Source: Micromonospora okii (lineage in GTDB: Bacteria > Actinomycetota > Actinomycetes > Mycobacteriales > Micromonosporaceae). From it: a stretch of 50,549 bases of DNA. Both the position numbers and the translations under genes were made by a program. The notes beneath the pieces are model-generated. The model saw only the letters and a program-made list of their open reading frames with translations, was not told the origin of the DNA and ran no database searches. The stretch lies in the NCBI RefSeq assembly GCF_020884795.1, contig NZ_BBZF01000012.1, positions 313,801 through 364,349 on the forward strand. The letters run 5' to 3'. Each line of letters begins with the position of its first letter. Within the stretch, counting starts at the first letter, position 1. Below are positions 35,443-43,477 of this stretch, piece by piece.

Positions 35443-36309
35443 TCAGGGGCGGCCGGGCAGACCGGCGGCGAACGCGGCCACCCAGGCGACGACCGGCGCG
35501 CTGGCGCGTACCCAGGTGAAGTGGTCGAGCGGGGCGCCGGCCTGCGCGGCCGTGAGGCGCTCGCGCACGACGGCGGCCGTGGTCAGCTTGCCGCAGAGCA
35601 GGTCGACGGTCGGGTGCGGGGTGTACCGGTCGTCGTCCACGCTCACCCCGAGGACCGGCAGCTCCAGCGTGCGCAGCGCCGCCTCGACGTCGACCCCGTC
35701 GAGGGCGGGGTAGCGGCCGGTGCGGGCGGTGTGCGCCCAGTCGCGGATCACGCCGCGCGCCTGGCGGCCGCCGAACCCCCACCCGGGCCAGACGCCGAGC
35801 AGCCGGGCGGTCGCGGCGATCCCCTGCGTGTACGGCAGCACGCCGTACCCGCGCGCGCCGGTGAAGCTGCGCCAGTGCGGGATGCCCGACGCGACCAGGG
35901 CCACCCCGTCGACGGCGTCCGTGCCGTGCAGGGCCAGGTGCGCCAGCGCGACCTGGCCGCCGAGGGAGTGCCCGAGCAGGATCGTGGGCTGGCCGTCCAG
36001 CCGGGGCTTCAGCGCCGCCAGCACCGCGCCCACGTCGCCGGCCAGCTCCGCGTAGCCGTAGCGGTCGGCGCGGCTCGGGGCGGGGGTGCTCGCGCCGGTG
36101 CCCCGCAGGTCGGCGACGATCACGCCGAGCCCGGCGGCCCGCAGCGCCGCCGCGAACGGCCGGTAGTAGCGCGCCCGGACCCCCATCGCCGGCCAGATCA
36201 CCACCACCGGCGCGCCGGGCGTCCCGTCCGGCTCCGGGTACACCTGCACCCCGAGCCGGGCGCCGTCGACGTCGACGAACTCCTGCGTGTACTCCCCGGC
36301 CGCGATCAC
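35443..36309 (-). CDS. Alpha/beta hydrolase
   Basis: 288 residues, GTG at 36309. The nucleophile elbow is GHSLGGQ, the oxyanion strand is VVVIWPAMGVRARYYRPFA, and VIVADLRGTGAS follows the canonical fold. The product carries no signal peptide. A leaderless promoter (TAGGGT ending 6 nt before the GTG) supports the start. Substrate unknown; the family includes esterases and acyltransferases. Confidence 0.9.
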   Translation of the reverse strand: MIAAGEYTQEFVDVDGARLGVQVYPEPDGTPGAPVVVIWPAMGVRARYYRPFAAALRAAGLGVIVADLRGTGASTPAPSRADRYGYAELAGDVGAVLAALKPRLDGQPTILLGHSLGGQVALAHLALHGTDAVDGVALVASGIPHWRSFTGARGYGVLPYTQGIAATARLLGVWPGWGFGGRQARGVIRDWAHTARTGRYPALDGVDVEAALRTLELPVLGVSVDDDRYTPHPTVDLLCGKLTTAAVVRERLTAAQAGAPLDHFTWVRASAPVVAWVAAFAAGLPGRP

Positions 36310-36315
36310 CGGCCC

Positions 36316-36321
36316 ACCCTA
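36316..36321 (-). promoter_or_regulatory. -10 box of a leaderless promoter (hydrolase)
   Basis: The minus strand reads TAGGGT, then 6 nt, then the GTG at 36309, with no SD. Confidence 0.6.
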
Positions 36322-36367
36322 CGGCCGCTAGCTACCGGTGAGTAGCAAGGGGGTGGGTGCGGCCGAC

Positions 36368-37582
36368 TCAGGCCACGGCCGGTGCGGGCCGCGCCACGGT
36401 GCTCAGCGTCTCGTACACCGCGCCGAGCTGCTCCGCGCAGCGCTTCCACGAGTACCGGCTGCGGATGCGGTCCAGCGCCGCCGTGGCGTAGGTGAACCGG
36501 CGGACGTTGTCGGCCAGCAACCGCCGGATCGCCATGCCCAGCGCCCGGGGGTCGCGCGGCGGCACCAGGTCGCCGGTGAGGCCGTCGACGACCGTGTCGG
36601 CGATGCCGCCGACGTTCGTGCCGATCACCGGCACCCCGCAGGCCATGCCCTCCAGCGCGGTGAGGCCGAACGGTTCGTACCAGGGCGCGGTGACCACCAC
36701 GTCGGCCGAGCGGTACCAGGAGGCCAGCTCCTCGCGGGGCAGCCCGCCGAGCAGCTTGACCCGGTCCGCCACGCCGCAGGACTCGGCCAGCGCCGTCAGG
36801 CGGCGGGCGAAGCCGTCGGCCGGCAACATCTCGGCCGGCGGACCGCCGACCACCACGCACTCGGCGTCCGGCACCGCTGGCAGGGCCCGGACCACCTCCT
36901 GGAAGCCCTTGCGCTCCACCATCCGCCCCACGGTGACGATGCGGGACCGGCCCGGGTGGCGCGGCGCGGCCGGACCGTCCGGGCGGAAGATCCGCTCGTC
37001 GACCCCGGACGGGACCAGCACCATCCGGGAGCGGGGCACCCCGAGGCGGACCAGCTCGCCGACCTCCTCCTGGCACTGCGCCACCACCCGGTCGACGGCC
37101 CGGCCCAGCGCCCGTTCGTAGCCGACCCGGCCTGGTGGGCTGGTGTCCCGGGCCCCCTGGTGCCGCCGCCGCACCGTGCCGAGCCCGTGGTACGTCAGCG
37201 CCACCGGCACCCCGGCGCGCCGCCCGGCGTGCACGGTGGCCAGCCCGCTGGTCCAGAAGTGGGCGTGCGCCACGTCGGGCAGCCAGGCGCCGTCGCGCCA
37301 CTGGCCGGCGAGCCACCGCCCGAACTCGCCCATGTGCGGCAGCAGCTCGTCCCTGGGCACCCGCCGGGCCGGGCCCGCCGGCACGTGCAGCACCCGGTAG
37401 CCGCCGGCGGCGGGCACCACGTCGGGCAGGGCGGGGGAGTCGCGGCGGGTGTAGACGCGCACGTCGTGACCCTCGCCGACGAGCGCCGCCGCCAGCTCCG
37501 CCACGTGCGTGCCCTGCTCGCCGACGTCCCCGCCCCCGACGGCGAGCGGGCTGGCGTGCTCCGAGACCACCGCGATGCGCAT
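36368..37582 (-). CDS. Glycosyltransferase family 4
   Basis: 404 residues, ATG at 37582 with GGAGGAGG upstream. GT-B fold: N-terminal MRIAVVSEHASPLAVGGGD with the glycine loop, and a C-terminal donor site with EPFGLTALE (the E-x7-E motif) and GTNVGG. It resembles retaining transferases that glycosylate lipids or mycothiol precursors. It could act on a cell-envelope glycolipid; the acceptor is not evident. Confidence 0.93.
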   Translation of the reverse strand: MRIAVVSEHASPLAVGGGDVGEQGTHVAELAAALVGEGHDVRVYTRRDSPALPDVVPAAGGYRVLHVPAGPARRVPRDELLPHMGEFGRWLAGQWRDGAWLPDVAHAHFWTSGLATVHAGRRAGVPVALTYHGLGTVRRRHQGARDTSPPGRVGYERALGRAVDRVVAQCQEEVGELVRLGVPRSRMVLVPSGVDERIFRPDGPAAPRHPGRSRIVTVGRMVERKGFQEVVRALPAVPDAECVVVGGPPAEMLPADGFARRLTALAESCGVADRVKLLGGLPREELASWYRSADVVVTAPWYEPFGLTALEGMACGVPVIGTNVGGIADTVVDGLTGDLVPPRDPRALGMAIRRLLADNVRRFTYATAALDRIRSRYSWKRCAEQLGAVYETLSTVARPAPAVA

Positions 37583-37769
37583 GTTTCCTCCTCCGTCAGC
37601 CGGTTCCCCGTTGCCGGGAACCGGCTGTGGCCGACGCGTTCCCCCTTGAGCCCCGCGTCCGGGCCCCGCCGGGGCGGCGATCCGAGGACGCGCGTGGCAG
37701 AGTCCCTACCCTCGCCCTCGCCGCCTAACCGGCCGGGTGGTCGACTTCTCCCGGATCACGTCGGGTCGC

Positions 37770-37812
37770 GGGTCGGCCGCGCCTCGCTTTGGGGTCGGCC
37801 GCGCCTCGCTTT
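37770..37812. repeat. 22-bp tandem repeat, two copies
   Basis: The unit GGGTCGGCCGCGCCTCGC-plus-TTT occurs at 37770 and 37792, identical over 21 bp, just downstream of the hmp stop. Confidence 0.7.
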
Positions 37813-37827
37813 CGGGCCGGTAGCGCG

Positions 37828-39051
37828 TCAGCCCGCGTCGCGCAGCATCCCCGGGCCGAAGACCTCGTAGGCGATCCGCTCGCTCGGGACGCCCCGGCGC
37901 AGCAGTCCGCTGCGGACCTGGTTCATGAACGGCAGCGGGCCGCAGAGGTGGACGTGGGTGTCGGCGGCCAGGGGGATCAGCTCCGGGTCGACGCGCCCCG
38001 GGCTGACCCGCACGGGCAGCTCGGTCAGGGGACCGTCGGCGCCCTCGGGGTCCTCGTACCACAGGGCGGTCCGCAGGTTGGGCAGGGCGTGGTGCAGCCG
38101 GGGCAGTTCGTCGCGCAGGGCGTGCGCGGCGCCGTCCCGGTCGGCGTGCACCAGCGTCACCGCTCGCTGCGGCGCGGTGGCCGCCAGGTGCTCCAGCGCG
38201 GACATCGCCGGGGTGAGCCCGATGCCGGCGCTGACCAGCACCAGCGGCCCGTCCCCGGCCACCGCGCTGACCTCACCGAACGGCGGGCTCAGCCGCAGCG
38301 TGTCGCCGACGGCGACGTGGTCGTGCAGGAAGGTGGAGACCATGCCGTCGGGCGCGCCCGCGACGCCGCGCACCCGCTTGACGGTGATCCGCCACTGCGC
38401 TGCCCCGGGGCGGCCGGAGAGGCTGTACTGCCGGATCTGCTGGCCCCGGTCGCCGTCGAGGTCCACGGCGACGGAGACGTACTGGCCGGGGACGAAGCCG
38501 GGCACCGGGCCGCCGTCGACGGGCGTCAGGCCGAAGGAGACGACGTCCGCGGTCTCCCGGACCCGCTCGGCCACCCGCCAGCTTCGCCAGATCGGCTCCC
38601 CCTCGGCCACCCCGGCGCCCTGGTAGAGCCGGGCCTCCCGGGCCACCAGCTCGCAGGCCAGCAGCCAGTACGTCTCGTCCCAGGCCGCGACGACCTCCGG
38701 GGTGACGGCCTCGCCGAGCACCTCGCCGACGGCGGCGAGCAGGTGCCGCCCCACGATCATGTACTGCGCCGGGGTGATGCCGAGCGAGGCGTGCTTGTGC
38801 GCGATCCGGTCCAGGACCGGCCCCCACGGCACGTGGCCGGCGTCGATCAGGTGCTCGGCGTACGCGACGACGGCCGCGGCCAGCGCGGCCTGTTGCGCCC
38901 CGGTGGCCTGGTTGCCCCGGTTGAACAGGTTCAGCAGTTCCGGGTGGGCGGCGAACATCCGCTGGTAGAACCGGCTCGTGATGGCCGCGCCGTTCGCCTG
39001 CACCGCGGGCAGGGTCGCCCGCACCACTGCTGCCGATGATTCCGTGAGCAC
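37828..39051 (-). CDS. hmp: Flavohaemoglobin, nitric oxide dioxygenase
   Basis: 407 residues, GTG at 39051 with GGAGGA upstream; an in-frame upstream ATG has no site. The globin domain (about 1-140) has TSRFYQRMFAAHPELLNLFNRGNQ (distal region) and HKHASLGITPAQY (proximal histidine). The reductase has the FAD motif RQYSLSG, the NAD-binding GIGLTPAMSALEHL and the C-terminal EVFGPG. The enzyme turns NO and O2 into nitrate using NADH. It is divergent from an NsrR-type gene with AT-rich repeats between, the usual NO-response module. Confidence 0.94.
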   Translation of the reverse strand: MLTESSAAVVRATLPAVQANGAAITSRFYQRMFAAHPELLNLFNRGNQATGAQQAALAAAVVAYAEHLIDAGHVPWGPVLDRIAHKHASLGITPAQYMIVGRHLLAAVGEVLGEAVTPEVVAAWDETYWLLACELVAREARLYQGAGVAEGEPIWRSWRVAERVRETADVVSFGLTPVDGGPVPGFVPGQYVSVAVDLDGDRGQQIRQYSLSGRPGAAQWRITVKRVRGVAGAPDGMVSTFLHDHVAVGDTLRLSPPFGEVSAVAGDGPLVLVSAGIGLTPAMSALEHLAATAPQRAVTLVHADRDGAAHALRDELPRLHHALPNLRTALWYEDPEGADGPLTELPVRVSPGRVDPELIPLAADTHVHLCGPLPFMNQVRSGLLRRGVPSERIAYEVFGPGMLRDAG

Positions 39052-39103
39052 GCTTCCTCCTGCGGGTTGGGCCGGCCTCCTCCGCCGGACTTCCGACGCG
39101 CTC

Positions 39104-39133
39104 AATAAACAGGATTCCTGGATTCCTCTTTAA
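39104..39133 (-). promoter_or_regulatory. hmp promoter with tandem GGATTCCT operator
   Basis: Reading toward hmp: -35 TTAAAG (39128-39133) and -10 TTTATT (39104-39109) with an 18-bp spacer. The spacer holds two direct copies of an 8-bp unit (GGATTCCT at 39112 and 39120 on the plus strand). The 11-bp palindrome CAGGATTCCTG (39110-39120) overlaps it. This is a likely NsrR site that would block the polymerase. Confidence 0.6.
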
Positions 39134-39215
39134 GGGTCGAAAGTCCCGGGTCGAGGGTCGTCCGGATCACAGCGGCGCCGCGCCCCGGCCCGTGCCGCCG
39201 GGACGGCCCGGTGGC

Positions 39216-39221
39216 TAGGGT
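39216..39221 (+). promoter_or_regulatory. -10 box of a leaderless promoter (nsrR)
   Basis: TAGGGT is followed by 6 nt and the GTG at 39228; no ribosome binding site. Confidence 0.6.
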
Positions 39222-39227
39222 CGACGC

Positions 39228-39662
39228 GTGAAGCTCAACCGGGCCACGGACATGGCGCTGCGCATCGCCATGCTGGCCGCCGCCGAGCCGGCGCGCACCA
39301 CGGTGGACGAGCTCGCCGAGCGGCTCGCGCTGCCCCGCAGCCACGTCGCCAAGGTGGTGCAGCGGTTGCAGCGCCTCGGGGTGCTGGTGACCATCCGGGG
39401 GCGCGCGGGCGGGGTGGCCATCGCCGAGGCGGCCGGCGACCTCACCGTGGGCGCCGTCGTCCGCGCCTTCGAGGGCGACGACGAGGTGGTCTCCTGCGAG
39501 CAACCGGCCTGCCCGCTGGCGGCGGACTGCCGGCTGCGGACGCAGTTGCGCCGCGCCCAGGCCGCGTTCCTCGCCGTGCTCGACGAGACGCGGCTCGGCG
39601 ACCTGATCGACGGCCCGACGGGCCCGCTGCTGCTCGCCCTCGGCCCCCGGCCCACCCTGTAA
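39228..39662 (+). CDS. nsrR: Rrf2-family NO-sensing repressor, NsrR
   Basis: 144 residues. Rrf2 winged helix: TDMALRIAMLAA, TVDELAERLALPRSHVAKVVQRL and GGVAIAEAAGDLTVG. Three cysteines in CEQPACPLAADC have the spacing C-x4-C-x5-C of NsrR, and should hold an Fe-S cluster that is destroyed by NO. Its position divergent from hmp supports the assignment. By known models, NO would relieve repression of hmp. Confidence 0.9.
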   Translation: MKLNRATDMALRIAMLAAAEPARTTVDELAERLALPRSHVAKVVQRLQRLGVLVTIRGRAGGVAIAEAAGDLTVGAVVRAFEGDDEVVSCEQPACPLAADCRLRTQLRRAQAAFLAVLDETRLGDLIDGPTGPLLLALGPRPTL

Positions 39663-39697
39663 GGAAGGGCCCCTTATTAACAAGGGGCCCTTCCTTA
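39660..39697. terminator. Bidirectional terminator
   Basis: A 16-bp perfect stem (39660-39675 with 39682-39697) around a 6-nt loop, beginning at the nsrR TAA and lying between convergent genes. Confidence 0.9.
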
Positions 39698-39708
39698 CGC
39701 TGGAGCGG

Positions 39709-40980
39709 TCAGCTCACCGTGATCGTCCCGTCGCCGGAGCGGACGCAGCTCACCGCGCGGGCCGTCGCGGCGGCGGCCCCGGCCAGGCAGCGGCCCAGCA
39801 CCCGGTGCCCCGCCGCGTTCGGGTGCCACGACTCCTGGCAGGTCTGGAAGTACGACACGCAGGTGTTCGCGATCCGCTGGATGTCGATCTTGTCCTTGCC
39901 GGAGAGGCTGGTGACGAACGTGCCGCTCGGGCCGTCCTGGAGCCGGATCGGCGTGGCCAGCACCCCGGCCGGGCTGCTCGACTGCTCGCAGAGCCGCGCG
40001 CCGTCGAAGGCCCGCTGCACGTTCAGGTAGACCAGGTCGGTCGCCGGGAACTCGCCGGCCAGCGTGGCGCGCACCGAGCCGACCAGGGTGCCCAGCCCCG
40101 TGGAGAAGCGGTGCCCCGGCAGCAGGCTCGCCCGGTGGATCGGGCAGCCGGCCGCGTACCGCTCGGCGCCCAGGTCGCGGAACTTGTCCCGGTCGTCGGC
40201 GCGGCCGTCCTCCTCCCAGAAGTTCGCGGCGAGGTCGAACGGCAGCGGGTTGGTGTAGTCCTGGAGCACGACCCGGTGCCGGCCGTCGGCGTCGATCTCG
40301 GCGAGGGTGGTGAGGATCTGCCGTACGGCCGCCGTGGTCTCGGCCGTCGCGGCGCCGAGCTGCGCGGCGCTGGCCAGGTCGGCGTCGGTGCACGGCTCCT
40401 GCGGCACCGGCCCGCCGAGGTACGCCCAGAACTCCCACCAGCCGGTCCACGCGTCGGCGATGAACCGGTTGGCGCACTTCTCCGCCACGTTGCCGAAGGT
40501 GAACGAGCTGTTGTTCGAGCCGATGCCGACCAGCACCAGGTCGATGTCGTGGGTGCGGCCGACCGCCCGGAGCTGGTCGAGCTGGGAGGCCACGGAGCGG
40601 CCCTTGGCGCGGGCGGCCGAGGCGTTGGCGATGTCGTGCGGCTGGCCGCCGGAGCAGGCCAGGTTGAACCGGGCCTGGACCCCCGGCAGGTCGGCCTGGA
40701 ACAGCGAGGCGTTGGGGGAGCGGTGGCAGAAGTACGCGTTGCTGTTCGCCGCGTTCCAGCCCGGGAAGCCCTGGCTGACGCCGTTGACGTCGACGACCGA
40801 CGAGTACGCCCCCGCCCCCTCGCCGCTGATGAAGCTGTCTCCCAGGGCCACGGCAGCGGTGGGCAGGGCGGCCACCCCCGGGGCGGCCGACGTCGGGGCG
40901 GCCGGCGCGACGGCGGTCGACAGCGCCGCCGCCGCGACGGTCAGCGCCGCCGCGAGCGCGGTGCGACGGAACAGGGACAT
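39709..40980 (-). CDS. Secreted SGNH/GDSL-family hydrolase
   Basis: 423 residues from ATG 40980 (GGAGG upstream). A signal peptide is present (MSLFRRTALAAALTVAAAAL...SAA, cleavage about residue 32). SGNH blocks: GDSFISGEG (nucleophile Ser), LACSGG, GIGSNN and SWHPNAAGH (catalytic His). At least six cysteines suggest disulphides. It resembles actinomycete secreted lipases/esterases acting outside the cell. Confidence 0.92.
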   Translation of the reverse strand: MSLFRRTALAAALTVAAAALSTAVAPAAPTSAAPGVAALPTAAVALGDSFISGEGAGAYSSVVDVNGVSQGFPGWNAANSNAYFCHRSPNASLFQADLPGVQARFNLACSGGQPHDIANASAARAKGRSVASQLDQLRAVGRTHDIDLVLVGIGSNNSSFTFGNVAEKCANRFIADAWTGWWEFWAYLGGPVPQEPCTDADLASAAQLGAATAETTAAVRQILTTLAEIDADGRHRVVLQDYTNPLPFDLAANFWEEDGRADDRDKFRDLGAERYAAGCPIHRASLLPGHRFSTGLGTLVGSVRATLAGEFPATDLVYLNVQRAFDGARLCEQSSSPAGVLATPIRLQDGPSGTFVTSLSGKDKIDIQRIANTCVSYFQTCQESWHPNAAGHRVLGRCLAGAAAATARAVSCVRSGDGTITVS

Positions 40981-41297
40981 CCACGTCCTCCATCCATACA
41001 TGGAAAACCTTCTCCGAGACGGGGATCACACCACGCGCGTGCGACGGTCGTCAACGTCCCATCACCGTCGGTGACGGGCCCGGGGTCGGCCCGTCCGCCG
41101 GCGGGCGAGAGGGCCCGGGACGAGCGGGAGGCCCGCCGGGATGAATCGCGGGCCCGGACGCGTTGACGACCTGTGTCCGCACCCCGCCGGCCCCCTGCCC
41201 GGCCCCGCCGGGCGGCCCGCCCCGCGCGGGGCGTCGACGTCCTGTCCCACCTCCCGGTTAGGCTCCCTCCGGCGCGCCGCGCGAGGTGATCGAGCCG
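40981..41297 (+). promoter_or_regulatory. parE upstream region
   Basis: No gene is seen in this region. TAGGCT at 41259-41264 is a good -10 candidate, and GAGGTGATC at 41283-41291 is a near-perfect anti-SD complement. The latter places the start at GTG 41298 rather than the upstream GTG 41286, which is part of the SD itself. Confidence 0.6.
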
Positions 41298-43397
41298 GTG
41301 AGCGGCACCACCACCGCCGAGACCTGGGAGTACGACCAGTTGACCGCACAGCCTGAGACGCTCTACGGGGCCGACGACCTGACACACCTGGAGGGCCTGG
41401 ACGCCGTCCGCAAGCGCCCCGGCATGTACATCGGGTCCACCGACAGCCGTGGCGTGGGTCACCTCGTCAACGAGATCCTCGACAACTCCACCGACGAGGG
41501 TGTCGCCGGTCACGCCACCGAGGTCACGGTGGTCCTGCACGCCGACGGCTCCGTGCAGGTCGACGACGACGGCCGGGGCATCCCCACCGACGTGCACGCC
41601 AAGAGCGGCATCTCCGGCGTCGAGCTGGTGCTGACCCGGCTGCACGCCGGCGGCAAGTTCGGCGGCTCCGGCTACAAGACCTCCGGCGGCCTGCACGGCG
41701 TCGGCGCCTCCGCCGTGAACGCCCTCTCCCGCCGCTTCGACGTCACCGTCCGGCGGGCCGGCAAGATCCACGCGATGTCGTTCCGGCACGGCGTGCCCGG
41801 CGTCTTCGACGGCCCCGGCCCCGACGCCCCCTTCACCGCCGGCCCCGGGCTCCAGGTGGTCGGCGCGATGAAGCGCGGCCAGCGCACCGGCACCTCGATC
41901 CGCTACTGGCACGACCCCCGATACTTCGAGACCGGCGCGGTGCTGGACGCGGAGGCCGTCCGGCTCAAGCTGCGCAACACCGCGTTCCTCGTCCCCGGCG
42001 TCACGTACCTGCTGCGCGACCACACCGGCGAGGAGCCCGTCGAGGAGACCTTCCACTTCCCCAACGGCCTCACCGACATGGTCGACTTCCTCGCCCCGGC
42101 GGGCGACCGGCCGGTCTCCGGCACGCTGCTGGTCACCGGCGAGGGCACGTACCGGGAGAACGCCGCCGACGCCAACGGCGTCATGCAGTCCAACGTGCAG
42201 CGGCGCGCCGAGGTCGAGATCGCCTTCCGCTGGGGCACCGGGTACGACCGCACCGTCGAGTGCTTCACCAACACCATCCGCAACGCCCACGGCGGCACCC
42301 ACCGCAAGGGCTTCGAGCGGGCCCTGGCCCGCACCCTCGCCGACGCGGCCCGCAACGCCCGGGGCCTGCTCAAGGCCAAGGAGGACGCGCCCACCCTGGA
42401 CGACGTCCTGGAGGGCATGACGGCCGTGGTGCACGTGCGCATCCCCGAGCCGCAGTTCACCTCGCAGACCAAGGACGAGCTCTCCACCGCCGGCATCACG
42501 AAGGTGCTCCAGGGGCTGGTCGAGGCGCACGTCAAGGCGTGGCTGGAGGACCGCCGCACCAAGGCCGAGGCCCGCACGGTGCTTCAGAAGATCGTCGACG
42601 CCGCCCGGGTCCGGCTGACCCAGAAGCAGCAGAAGGACGCCGCCCGCCGCAAGACGGCCCTGGAGGGCGCGTCGATGCCGGCCAAGCTGGTCGACTGCCG
42701 CTCCGCGGGCATCGACAGAAGTGAACTGTTCATCGTGGAGGGGGACAGCGCGCTCGGAACGGGGCGACTTGCCCGTTCTGCCGAATATCAGGCGCTTCTT
42801 CCGATTCGCGGCAAGATCCTGAACGTCCAGAAGGCCAACCTCCAACAGGTGCTGGACAACGCCGAGTGCGCCGCGATCGTCCAGGTGCTCGGCGCCGGCT
42901 CCGGCCGCACCTTCGACCTCTCCGCGTTGCGGTACGGCCGGGTGCTGATCATGGCCGACGCTGACGTGGACGGCGCGCACATCCGCACGCTGCTGATCAC
43001 GCTCTTCGCCCGGTACATGCGCCCGTTGATCGAGGCCGGCCGGCTCTACGCCGCGATGCCGCCCCTGCACAAGATCACCACCAGGGGGCGCAACCCGCGG
43101 ACCGTCTACACCTACACCCAGGCCGAGATGGAGGCCACGGTCCGCAAGCTGGAGAAGGCCGGCAAGCAGATCGTCACCCCGATCCCCCGGTTCAAGGGCC
43201 TCGGCGAGATGGACGCCGACGAGCTGTGGGAGACGACGATGAACCCGGCCACCCGTGCCGTCCGCCGGATCACCCTCGACGACGTCGACGCCGCCGAGCG
43301 GATCCTGGAGCTGCTGATGGGGGAGAAGGTCGAGCCGCGCCGCAACTGGCTGATCGACTCCGCCGACCGGGTCGACCGCGAGGCGATCGACGCATGA
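41298..43397 (+). CDS. parE: Type IIA topoisomerase subunit B (topoisomerase IV ParE type)
   Basis: 699 residues from GTG 41298. The GHKL ATPase has EILDNSTDE, DDGRGIP and GGLHGVGASAVNALS, then the transducer domain. The toprim has ELFIVEGDSALG and ADADVDGAHIRTLL, and the C-terminus has PRFKGLGEMDADELWETTM. This matches the ParE-like subunit of actinomycete topoisomerase IV; the EGDSALG variant in place of gyrase EGDSAGG fits. With ParC it decatenates chromosomes. A tract at 42711-42811 has unusual, GC-poor codons (see findings). Confidence 0.93.
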   Translation: MSGTTTAETWEYDQLTAQPETLYGADDLTHLEGLDAVRKRPGMYIGSTDSRGVGHLVNEILDNSTDEGVAGHATEVTVVLHADGSVQVDDDGRGIPTDVHAKSGISGVELVLTRLHAGGKFGGSGYKTSGGLHGVGASAVNALSRRFDVTVRRAGKIHAMSFRHGVPGVFDGPGPDAPFTAGPGLQVVGAMKRGQRTGTSIRYWHDPRYFETGAVLDAEAVRLKLRNTAFLVPGVTYLLRDHTGEEPVEETFHFPNGLTDMVDFLAPAGDRPVSGTLLVTGEGTYRENAADANGVMQSNVQRRAEVEIAFRWGTGYDRTVECFTNTIRNAHGGTHRKGFERALARTLADAARNARGLLKAKEDAPTLDDVLEGMTAVVHVRIPEPQFTSQTKDELSTAGITKVLQGLVEAHVKAWLEDRRTKAEARTVLQKIVDAARVRLTQKQQKDAARRKTALEGASMPAKLVDCRSAGIDRSELFIVEGDSALGTGRLARSAEYQALLPIRGKILNVQKANLQQVLDNAECAAIVQVLGAGSGRTFDLSALRYGRVLIMADADVDGAHIRTLLITLFARYMRPLIEAGRLYAAMPPLHKITTRGRNPRTVYTYTQAEMEATVRKLEKAGKQIVTPIPRFKGLGEMDADELWETTMNPATRAVRRITLDDVDAAERILELLMGEKVEPRRNWLIDSADRVDREAIDA

Positions 43398-43477
43398 GGC
43401 CCGCCGGCCGCCCCCAGATCACCGCCCGCCCGGAAGAGGGCCGCCCGACCGTGGCCCGCCGAGGAGAGAGCTGAACC

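Noticed and set aside
41286..41297. Upstream GTG as parE start
   Set aside because: That GTG is inside the GAGGTGATC ribosome binding sequence; the GTG at 41298 has proper spacing.
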